Below, one piece after another: positions 1 through 5,530 of a stretch of 5,632 nucleotides of DNA (the stretch's first letter is position 1; each line of letters opens with the position of its first letter). The notes below the pieces were generated by a model. The model saw nothing but the letters and a program-made list of their open reading frames with translations. It had not been told where the DNA came from and ran no database searches. The stretch spans positions 1 to 5,632 of the forward strand of contig LUCD01000099.1 of the NCBI GenBank assembly GCA_001593925.1, in the 5' to 3' direction. The translations under genes and the position numbers were made by a program. The DNA is from Candidatus Bathyarchaeota archaeon B26-1 (lineage in GTDB: Archaea > Thermoproteota > Bathyarchaeia > Bathyarchaeales > B26-1).

Positions 1-176
1 TTCCCTCACACGGCCTCTCAGGCACCTACTACATAGCAGAAGCCGAGCACAGGCTGACCTCCAACGGGCTGGTAAGCGAGATCACCCTTGAGAAGCCAGC
101 ATTAACGCTTGAAGCCATCCTCGCCGAGTCGATCATGCGCCGAATAAGCCTTATAGAGCGGGGAGGCGTCGAGTAG
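1..176 (+). CDS. C-terminal end of a probable phage-tail/contractile-injection baseplate hub (gpD-like) protein, 5' partial
   Basis: An open frame enters from the left edge (first full codon at position 3) and stops at TAG 174-176, giving 57 visible residues. The segment HGLSGTYYIAEAEHRL, followed by a short turn and VSEITLEK, resembles the closing beta-hairpins of phage late-control gene D / COG3500 hub proteins and the Afp8/VgrG-like hubs of contractile injection systems, which commonly end with a 'G-x-Y-x-V-x-x-V-x-H-R' strand and then a strand of alternating residues. Such a protein would form the tail-tube-to-spike hub of a contractile tail. After this hairpin comes a roughly 25-residue helical tail (LTLEAILAESIMRRISLIE). 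The stop lies two bases before the next start, so the two genes are probably co-transcribed and translationally coupled. The match is by eye on a short fragment. Another beta-rich tail protein (XkdQ-like) is possible, and whether it belongs to a provirus or a domesticated injection system cannot be decided here. Confidence 0.5.
   Translation, partial: PSHGLSGTYYIAEAEHRLTSNGLVSEITLEKPALTLEAILAESIMRRISLIERGGVE
160..166 (+). promoter_or_regulatory. Ribosome binding site for the 70-residue gene
   Basis: GGGGAGG lies 12 bases before ATG 179, inside the last codons of the preceding gene. It is a strong Shine-Dalgarno match at slightly long spacing and supports ATG 179 as the start, with coupling to the upstream gene. 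A weak TATA-like string (CTTATAG, about 150-156) is also about 26 bases before the ATG, but it lies in coding sequence and may be chance. Confidence 0.5.
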
Positions 177-178
177 AA

Positions 179-391
179 ATGAGCCGGACGAGGAGATACA
201 AGGAGTGGAACCGCGAATACTTCGAGATAGCCCACCGCTTGGAGCAGGAGCAGATAAGGTTGAAGAAGAGGTTCTGGAAGCTCAGCCCAAGCCTCATCCG
301 GGAGGTCGCCGCGAGGCTTGGGGTCCAGAAAATTAAAGAGATGGGCTACGAGGAGTTTGAGGCTCTCTGCCGACGGCTCGGCCTCCTCTAA
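179..391 (+). CDS. Small basic helical protein of unknown function (70 residues), in a tail-like gene pair
   Basis: I do not recognise this protein. It starts at ATG two bases after the stop of the tail-hub-like gene and has a GGGGAGG ribosome site, so it is very likely a real gene in that operon. It has about 17 Lys/Arg against 10 Glu and no Asp. Three helical stretches are plausible: residues 9-34 (charged, aromatic-rich, possible coiled coil), 36-47 (SPSLIREVAARL) and 50-67. The last two, joined by a short turn, look like a compact helical bundle, or a helix-turn-helix such as SAP/HTH-like folds, but no diagnostic motif is present. There is no signal peptide or membrane segment. Given its place it could be a small tail-assembly or baseplate accessory protein, or a small regulator; this is inference from context only. 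It is the last gene on this strand before a convergent hydrolase gene. Confidence 0.7.
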   Translation: MSRTRRYKEWNREYFEIAHRLEQEQIRLKKRFWKLSPSLIREVAARLGVQKIKEMGYEEFEALCRRLGLL

Positions 392-434
392 CCTTGAAGG
401 GGAAGAGGGAGGAGCAACCATCTACCTCTACAGT

Positions 435-1268
435 TCAGGTCTTGATGCCTAATATCTTGGCGGCCGTCTCACCGAAGATCATGTCCCTCTGCTTCTGATC
501 AAGCCCCATCTCATAGAAGATTGTGTCCCAGGCATGTATGAGCCTCAGATACTGGGATGAAGGCTCGTCGAGTCCGAAGACGAGCTTCTCCGGCCTAAGC
601 CTTATCCAGAGATGCCTCCTTATAGCCTCCGCCTTAAGCCAGATTCCCTTCCCGGAGATGTCCAACCACATTAGAGGATGCTTCTGCGACGTGTTGTAGG
701 CCTCTGAGAACCAGGGGTCACCCATGTGGGCGGCAACGATCCTGAGCTTTGGGCACCACCTCGCGATCCTGTCAAGATGTACGGGGCGCATATACTCGGA
801 GCTCACGTCTTCCCTCCTATCGAAGCTCTTCCGGGCTACGACGCCCGTGTGGAAGAGGGCGGGCATACCGTAATCCTCAGCCTTCTCGTAGTAGACCAGA
901 AAGTCGTCGTGGTCATACCTCTTAGTCGGGTTTATGAACTTCAACCCCTTGAAGCCTCTAGAATAGTATTCGTCAATGATCTCAGGGCTGTTCTCCGGAC
1001 CCCTCCCTGGACAGACTGTTCCGAAGCCTATTATCCTCTCGGAGTAATCCTTGAAGATTCTCTTCCAGTCCCTCTCCTCTTGGTCGCTGTGCCTCGGCCT
1101 AGAAGAGATGAGGCAGACCTTATGCACCCCGGCGGCGTCCATATCCCTTATCAATGTGTCGACGAAGTTCTTCACGGAAGGATTGTAGTGGTGATGAATG
1201 TCTATCAGGAGTTTGTGCTCCTTGGGGAATACATCGTAATAGGCTACGGCGCGAACCTCTAAAACCAA
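435..1268 (-). CDS. Metal-dependent TIM-barrel hydrolase, amidohydrolase 2 family (COG2159-like)
   Basis: This is a complete amidohydrolase-superfamily protein of about 277 residues. Numbering from TTG 1268, the metal-site motifs are all present: HxH in IDIHHH (His25, His27) on strand 1, ALFHTG (His140) on strand 5, VAAHMGDP (His181) on strand 6, and VFGLDEP (Asp234) on strand 8. The middle segment GFKGLKF-x-NP and the closing IFGETAAKILG are typical of the COG2159 branch, whose members include decarboxylases, hydratases and lactonases. The substrate cannot be told from sequence. The product should be cytoplasmic, as no signal peptide is seen. The start is uncertain. The frame stays open to GTG 1359-1361, but the 31 extra residues look unlike the family and would span a hairpin. 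TTG 1266-1268 has GAGGTG seven bases upstream, and every usable start must precede the HxH motif, so TTG 1268 is preferred. The gene is convergent with the tail-like pair and divergent from the helicase. Confidence 0.9.
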   Translation of the reverse strand: MVLEVRAVAYYDVFPKEHKLLIDIHHHYNPSVKNFVDTLIRDMDAAGVHKVCLISSRPRHSDQEERDWKRIFKDYSERIIGFGTVCPGRGPENSPEIIDEYYSRGFKGLKFINPTKRYDHDDFLVYYEKAEDYGMPALFHTGVVARKSFDRREDVSSEYMRPVHLDRIARWCPKLRIVAAHMGDPWFSEAYNTSQKHPLMWLDISGKGIWLKAEAIRRHLWIRLRPEKLVFGLDEPSSQYLRLIHAWDTIFYEMGLDQKQRDMIFGETAAKILGIKT

Positions 1269-1275
1269 ACCAGTA

Positions 1276-1281
1276 CACCTC
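1276..1281 (-). promoter_or_regulatory. Ribosome binding site supporting the TTG start of the hydrolase
   Basis: On the minus strand GAGGTG lies seven bases before TTG 1266-1268. It is the best ribosome-site match ahead of the conserved HxH strand and decides the start chosen here over the upstream GTG at 1361. Confidence 0.5.
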
Positions 1282-1306
1282 AAAAGACTTGTTCCACCAT
1301 CTTGAA

Positions 1307-1314
1307 GATAAAAA
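1307..1314 (-). promoter_or_regulatory. TATA-like / T-tract element ahead of the hydrolase gene
   Basis: The minus strand reads TTTTTATC here. As an archaeal TATA-like box it would place transcription start near 1285, giving a leader of about 16 bases that just includes the GAGGTG ribosome site. The same T-run directly follows a perfect hairpin, so it may instead be the U-tract of a terminator or attenuator. Both readings are by eye. Confidence 0.3.
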
Positions 1315-1341
1315 GGTTGCTGAGAGCCGCGTTCAGCAACC
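1315..1341. repeat. Perfect 9-bp inverted repeat in the divergent promoter region
   Basis: GGTTGCTGA (1315-1323) is exactly complementary to TCAGCAACC (1333-1341) across a 9-base spacer. As RNA read on the minus strand it forms a 9-bp stem followed at once by UUUUUAUC, which resembles an intrinsic terminator. As DNA it sits between the two divergent genes and its arms repeat every 18 bases, so it could be an operator for a dimeric regulator of either gene. Confidence 0.6.
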
Positions 1342-1381
1342 GTCCAGAGATACGCCGCCACTTATTAGGCGTAACGGAGAA

Positions 1382-1394
1382 TAATTAAATAAAA
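1382..1394 (+). promoter_or_regulatory. Probable archaeal TATA box of the helicase gene
   Basis: TAATTAAATAAAA is the most AT-rich run in the spacer. It is preceded by purine-rich GGAGAA, fitting a BRE, and lies about 40 bases before TTG 1430. Transcription would begin near 1414 and give a short leader holding the GAGGAG ribosome site. Read on the minus strand (TTTTATTTAATTA), the same run could also direct transcription leftwards from about 1361. Confidence 0.55.
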
Positions 1395-1414
1395 CGGGGA
1401 AGAGCCTCTTTTCA

Positions 1415-1420
1415 GAGGAG
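1415..1420 (+). promoter_or_regulatory. Ribosome binding site for the helicase gene
   Basis: GAGGAG ends nine bases before TTG 1430-1432 and supports this non-ATG start. Its first bases could pair with CCTCT at 1405-1409 (5-bp stem, 4-base loop) if the transcript begins far enough upstream. Confidence 0.6.
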
Positions 1421-1429
1421 CCTGAAGTC

Positions 1430-3448
1430 TTGTGCGCCTACGTATGTCCAAGGTGCGGGAGACCCCACACCCCCCAAGAGTTTATGGAGAGCCGATTCTG
1501 CAGGGAATGCGGAAGATTCCTAACACACTCGACCAGAACGGAGACCGAGGTGGAGGCTGAAGAGCCTGAACCCAACTTCAGGGAGAAGCCCTCCGAGAGC
1601 GAGTTTGAAGAACCGTTCATGAGGCTCTTCCCCTACACCCCCTACCCACAGCAGCTGGAGTTCATGAGGGACGCCTACACGGTTCTAGGCCGGAGGGGAG
1701 GCGTCCTCGTAGCTGAAGCCTGCAACGGCTTCGGGAAGACCGTCTGCGCCTTGGCGGTGGCTCTATCCCTAAACCGCAGAATCATCTACGCAACCAGAAC
1801 ACACGAGCAGGTTAGGCAGGTTCTCAAAGAGGTGGAGAGGATAAACAGGTGGGCCGAAGCCCGGTTCTCAGCCGTCTGCCTCGCAAGCAGGAGAAACCTC
1901 TGCCTAAACGAGGCTTGCAGGCGCCTACCCCCAATAGACGCCATGGAGACATGCAACATACTCAAGAAGACGGGCCGATGCCCATACAGGCCTGAACCAC
2001 GGAGCCTAAACCTAGAAGCAGTTCCACCGGTCCTCTCGGTTAGGAGACTCCTCAGAATCGGGAGGACCGCCGGTGTCTGCCCATACTTCCTGGCTAGGAG
2101 GCTCTCCGAAGACTCAACGGTCGTCGTGGCTCCATACCAGTACATCTTCAACGAGGCTATAAGGGCTAGGGTCGGCCTAAACCTTGAGGGGAAGATACTC
2201 ATCTTCGACGAGGCTCACAACGCCGACAAGATCGGCCAGGAGGCCCTAAGCGACACCCTCTCCGAGAGAGGCCTAAAGAACGCCCTGAGAGAACTTGAAG
2301 CCATCGAAGCCCCAACCACGCCGATCGAGGAGCTCATGAACTACTTGGAGGAGGCAGTGCCGGGAGGAGGCGAAGCGAAGGTTAAGGCGGGACCTGAGCT
2401 CCGGCAGGACTTAGAGGAGGTTCTCGAAGGCCGCATAGGAGACCTCTTGGAGTCTTGGGAGCCCCTCGTGGAGGAGATTCGCACCTACAAGATTGGGAGG
2501 GGCCTAGCCCCAATCTGCTACCTGAACGGGGTTCTCAACTTCCTCTCCCTTGTCGACTCGGGGGAGGCCGAGAGCTACGCGGCCATATACCGGCTCTCCA
2601 AGGCTGGATTCAGGCTCATAGAGTACCGGTGTCTAGACCCGAGCTTAGCCGTGAAGCCTGTGGTGGAGGGAGCCTTCAGCGCCCTGATAATGTCTGGAAC
2701 CCTCTCCCCCCTCGACCTGTTCACTGAGATCGTTGGGTTGCGGGAGGTTGAGGTGAGGGCTTACTCCTCCATAGCCAAGCCGGAGAACGTCCGCACCTTC
2801 ATCGACACCTCGGTTACAACCCGCTTCAAGGAGAGGAGCGACGAGATGCTGATGAGGTACGGGGAACGAGTAGCCTCAATAGTCTCGAAGGTTCCGAACG
2901 GGGTCCTCATATTCTTCCCGCAGAGAGCCTTCATGATCGAGGCTATGAAGAGATGGGTTGACCTAGGCTTCATCGAGAGGAGGGGTTCCAGCCTGACCTT
3001 GGGGGGCAAGAGGGTCTACGTGGAGGGTGAAGGAGCCTCGGAGAACGCTAGGATCGTGGAAGAGTACAAGAAGGCCGCTAGGGAGGAGGGAGCGGTCCTC
3101 TTCGCCGTCTTCAGGGGGAGAAACGCTGAGGGCTCAAACTTCCCTTACGAGGAGGCTAGGGGAATAATCCTCGTCGGGTTGCCGTACGCGGACTACCGAG
3201 ACCCAACCGTGAAGGCTCAGATAGAGTACCTCAACAGGAAGGGCCCGCGTCTAGGCGAGCGATGGTACGTTATGGACGCCTTCAGAGCCTCAAACCAAGC
3301 TATGGGGAGGGGAATCCGCCACAGAGACGACTGGTGCACCTTCTTCCTCTTAGACCGTAGATACGGAACCCACTGGAGGTTCATCTCCAAGTGGGCTACG
3401 GAGAACGGTGTAATGCCTATCGACGCCTTATGTGAGGTGGATTTCTAG
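1430..3448 (+). CDS. xpd: XPD/Rad3-family superfamily 2 DNA helicase with 4Fe-4S domain and N-terminal zinc ribbon
   Basis: This 672-residue protein should be an ATP-driven 5'-3' DNA helicase of the XPD/DinG group, acting in the cytoplasm on DNA; archaeal relatives are linked to excision repair. The helicase signatures are all present: Walker A EACNGFGKT (96-104, Lys103), motif Ia ATRTHEQ (121-127), DEAH at 260-263, SGTLSP (422-427), the RGRNAEGSNFP region (562-572) and motif VI QAMGRGIRHR (623-632). The four iron-sulfur cysteines fit XPD spacing: Cys158 (SRRNLC), Cys175, Cys184 and Cys217 (CPYFLARR). Unlike the archaeal XPDs I recall at about 550-600 residues, it carries an N-terminal CxxC-x14-CxxC zinc ribbon (Cys6, 9, 24, 27) and an acidic linker (about 38-60) before the helicase core at FPYTPYPQQ. 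The TTG start has a GAGGAG site and is needed to include Cys6 and Cys9. Whether it is the XPD orthologue or a paralogue is unresolved, so the symbol is family-level. Confidence 0.93.
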   Translation: MCAYVCPRCGRPHTPQEFMESRFCRECGRFLTHSTRTETEVEAEEPEPNFREKPSESEFEEPFMRLFPYTPYPQQLEFMRDAYTVLGRRGGVLVAEACNGFGKTVCALAVALSLNRRIIYATRTHEQVRQVLKEVERINRWAEARFSAVCLASRRNLCLNEACRRLPPIDAMETCNILKKTGRCPYRPEPRSLNLEAVPPVLSVRRLLRIGRTAGVCPYFLARRLSEDSTVVVAPYQYIFNEAIRARVGLNLEGKILIFDEAHNADKIGQEALSDTLSERGLKNALRELEAIEAPTTPIEELMNYLEEAVPGGGEAKVKAGPELRQDLEEVLEGRIGDLLESWEPLVEEIRTYKIGRGLAPICYLNGVLNFLSLVDSGEAESYAAIYRLSKAGFRLIEYRCLDPSLAVKPVVEGAFSALIMSGTLSPLDLFTEIVGLREVEVRAYSSIAKPENVRTFIDTSVTTRFKERSDEMLMRYGERVASIVSKVPNGVLIFFPQRAFMIEAMKRWVDLGFIERRGSSLTLGGKRVYVEGEGASENARIVEEYKKAAREEGAVLFAVFRGRNAEGSNFPYEEARGIILVGLPYADYRDPTVKAQIEYLNRKGPRLGERWYVMDAFRASNQAMGRGIRHRDDWCTFFLLDRRYGTHWRFISKWATENGVMPIDALCEVDF

Positions 3449-3485
3449 TAGCCTCCAAGGCGCAGGCCTCGCTCCTCTGCGGCCC

Positions 3486-5387
3486 TTAGCCCTTCTGCTC
3501 CGTCTCCCTCTCAACCTCAACCGATCTCTCCGCAAGGTTAACCGAGACATGGTATCTCCAGCCTTCAGCCGTAATCCCGATCTTGACCTCGTCAGCGGCC
3601 TCCTCGACGGCTTCCACCCTCCACGCCTTAACGTAGTTGGGGTCCGCCGGATGGACGTACATCAAGACCATGAACCTGCACGTGGAGGACCTATGCAGGG
3701 GTGAGAAGCTCAAGTACCTGTTCATGTACGACCTTTTGAGGCCGTGCTGGTCTATGTACGTGCTGAGCCTCTCCGCCTTGACCACGGTTAACCCCTCATT
3801 CTCCTTCGGCCTCAAGACTTGGAGGTCGAGGCTGGCAACATCGTTCGTTATTAGGAACCATCCCTGCTTGGCCTCTACGGTTCCAACGTAATGGAGTAGC
3901 CACTCGAACCTCCTCCGCGCCCGGCTCTCCAAATCATCGAGGATGAGGATGAGGTGGGGCTTCAAGTAGATAACGTACCTGAGGAACCTCCCTAGGAGTT
4001 CCCCGTAAACCCTGCTTCCATCCCCCACTATGAGGTCGTAGAGGCCGGTTGAGACGAACCTAACGATCCTACCGAAGTGCTCTGAACCGTACCTCTGCCC
4101 CTCACCGTCCACTAGGAGCGTGTTATGCCCTACCGTCGCGTTCGCCTCAAAGTCCCAGCGTGGACCGGAACGGTCCCAAAAGACGTGGTCGGCGTAAGAC
4201 CAGACCCCCAAGTCTTGGACCAGCCTCCTCCCGAAAGCCGATAACATGAAGGAGTTTATATCGAGGTGGCCGTGATGGGCGGTTGTGAGCCCGCTCTTAA
4301 ACCCGAGGAAGACGTCTCTCCCGTCCCATCCGCCGCGCAGAACGGCGACGTCGATCCCCCTGAAATGCTTTGAGGGCGCAAGCCCCCTCGGTTTCTCACC
4401 CTTCAACTCCGGGTCGTACCAGAGGAAAGAGTGTATGTCCGCTTTGAGGTTTCGCTCCGCGCACCACTGCCAGTATGGGTTCCGTTGCTCAGCCGCGAGC
4501 TTCGCCATCAGCCACGGGTTCGGAGGACGGTACCCGCAGTCTGCGAAGTTGAAGCATCCCCCGTCCGGCGTCTCTAGGTAGAGGCCGAAGTCTCCTGTAA
4601 CCTTCAGGTAAGGGTGGTTGAAGACGTTAACTTTGGAGTTTGAGGCTCTCTTCAAGGCTTCGGCGAAGCGGACAGCCTCCCCGATGCCGTATCCCCAGTA
4701 TCCGACCCCTTCATCCCAGCCTCCATCAACTCCTCCAGCGTCCAGGACGGCTAGAACTCCTCTCAGGCAACCCTCAACTAAAGACTTAACGTTCTCGTAG
4801 CGTTCAGCTATGCCGAGGGCCGTAATTCCGATCTGGCCGTGAGTTACGCTACGCCAGTTCGTCCTTGAGTCCCGAGTCCACCACTCCGACCTCTCCGAGA
4901 GTATCCTCTCGAAGGGCTTCAAGGCGCGGTCGATCAGAACCCTGCACACTTCCCGCCTCTCTTCGCCGTCTAGGCTCTTGAAGAGCCAGTCGTAGGCTAA
5001 GACGCAGCTGATAGAAGGGTAAGTTGGGGTTCTAATCCACCTCTCCCACCCCAAGATTTGGAAGAGTATCCTCTTCGCCCTCTCGGCGTACCGCTCCTCC
5101 CCGGTTAAGGCGTAGATGAACGAGAGCTCCTCAAGCCTCCTGAAAGCCATCGACCTCCCCCAATAATCCGACCGGTCCGAGAATTCTAGAGGAGGAGTTC
5201 TAAGAACCTTTTCGCATCTCTCCACTATGGGGTTGAAGAGCCAAGGAACCCTCTCAGCCTTCTCTAGGAGACCGGCGACATCACCCTCAGAGAAGAAGAG
5301 CCTAGGATGAACCTCCTCTCTGGGGACAACCCATCCGCGATAAGCCTTAAGAATCTCCTCAGAGGCTGGGGAAAGAACCTCCGACAT
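3486..5387 (-). CDS. Heparinase II/III-like polysaccharide lyase
   Basis: This large protein (642 residues from ATG 5414, 633 from ATG 5387) has the two-part layout of heparinase II/III-like lyases, which cleave uronate-containing polysaccharides by beta-elimination. Numbering is from ATG 5414. Residues about 35-330 form an alpha-helical toroid that begins with HPRLFFSEGD (typical of this clan) and contains TNWRSVTHG (Asn186, His192) and WDEGVGYWGYG (candidate catalytic Tyr239). Residues about 350-640 form the beta-sandwich, with HHGHLDINSF (380-389, catalytic or metal-site histidines), LVQDLG and GHNTLLVDGEGQ (429-440). These match the heparinase II/III-like domain (PF07940). The substrate (heparan-like, alginate or another uronan) cannot be assigned. 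There is no obvious signal peptide or membrane segment, so it may act inside the cell on imported oligosaccharides. ATG 5387 is preferred because a TATA-like box overlaps ATG 5414. The gene is convergent with the helicase 37 bases away and downstream of the FAH-family gene on the same strand. Confidence 0.9.
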   Translation of the reverse strand: MSEVLSPASEEILKAYRGWVVPREEVHPRLFFSEGDVAGLLEKAERVPWLFNPIVERCEKVLRTPPLEFSDRSDYWGRSMAFRRLEELSFIYALTGEERYAERAKRILFQILGWERWIRTPTYPSISCVLAYDWLFKSLDGEERREVCRVLIDRALKPFERILSERSEWWTRDSRTNWRSVTHGQIGITALGIAERYENVKSLVEGCLRGVLAVLDAGGVDGGWDEGVGYWGYGIGEAVRFAEALKRASNSKVNVFNHPYLKVTGDFGLYLETPDGGCFNFADCGYRPPNPWLMAKLAAEQRNPYWQWCAERNLKADIHSFLWYDPELKGEKPRGLAPSKHFRGIDVAVLRGGWDGRDVFLGFKSGLTTAHHGHLDINSFMLSAFGRRLVQDLGVWSYADHVFWDRSGPRWDFEANATVGHNTLLVDGEGQRYGSEHFGRIVRFVSTGLYDLIVGDGSRVYGELLGRFLRYVIYLKPHLILILDDLESRARRRFEWLLHYVGTVEAKQGWFLITNDVASLDLQVLRPKENEGLTVVKAERLSTYIDQHGLKRSYMNRYLSFSPLHRSSTCRFMVLMYVHPADPNYVKAWRVEAVEEAADEVKIGITAEGWRYHVSVNLAERSVEVERETEQKG

Positions 5388-5411
5388 ACCCCTTTTCTCT
5401 GCTGAACGTTC

Positions 5412-5420
5412 CATTTAAAG
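5412..5420 (-). promoter_or_regulatory. TATA-like box of the lyase gene, implying a leaderless transcript
   Basis: The minus strand reads CTTTAAATG, centred about 29 bases before ATG 5385-5387. That is the distance expected for an archaeal TATA box when the transcript starts at or next to the start codon. No good ribosome site precedes either ATG, which agrees with leaderless translation. The box overlaps the alternative ATG 5412-5414, which would then not be transcribed. Confidence 0.45.
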
Positions 5421-5494
5421 ATTGTTGCTAAGATCAACCTATGAAGGGACGAGCCCGGCTCCAACCCCGCCGAGCCTCAACCCCTCTCTGGACC

Positions 5495-5518
5495 AAAGAG
5501 AAAAACCGTAGGCCACGG
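5495..5518 (-). terminator. Probable terminator of the FAH-family gene
   Basis: On the minus strand, 12 bases after the stop codon, CCGT-GGCCT-ACGG (5518-5506) forms a small 4-bp stem and is followed by TTTTTCTCTTT (5505-5495). The T-rich tract alone would fit archaeal factor-light termination; the hairpin is weak. It separates the FAH-family gene from the lyase promoter, suggesting at least partly separate transcription. Confidence 0.45.
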
Positions 5519-5530
5519 CGCCATAAACTT

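Noticed and set aside
29..421. Minus-strand open frame of 130 codons opposite the tail-like pair
   Set aside because: It overlaps two plus-strand frames with coupled stop/start and a ribosome site. Its translation is Ser/Pro/Leu-rich, has no recognisable motif, and lacks its own promoter or ribosome site.
392..434. C/T-rich run on the minus strand after the hydrolase stop, considered as a terminator
   Set aside because: The run contains many C residues and no hairpin precedes it, so it is not a convincing terminator.
726..1262. Plus-strand open frame of 178 codons opposite the hydrolase gene
   Set aside because: The opposite strand carries every metal-ligand motif of an amidohydrolase. This frame has no family features and is an antisense shadow favoured by the codon bias.
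1405..1418. Small hairpin CCTCT-TTTC-AGAGG overlapping the helicase ribosome site, considered as a translational switch
   Set aside because: The stem is only 5 bp, and the predicted transcription start near 1414 would leave most of the 5' arm out of the mRNA.
1786..2202. Minus-strand open frame of 138 codons inside the helicase gene
   Set aside because: It is fully covered by the helicase segment bearing the Fe-S cysteines and DEAH box region, and its translation shows no domain.
3449..3485. Short convergent spacer between helicase and lyase, examined for a bidirectional terminator
   Set aside because: Only weak 4-5 bp pairings (GCCT/AGGC) and no T-tract on either strand were seen.
4285..4581. 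Plus-strand open frame inside the lyase gene
   Set aside because: The lyase frame here contains the catalytic HHGHLDINSF motif; the antisense product is a low-complexity shadow.
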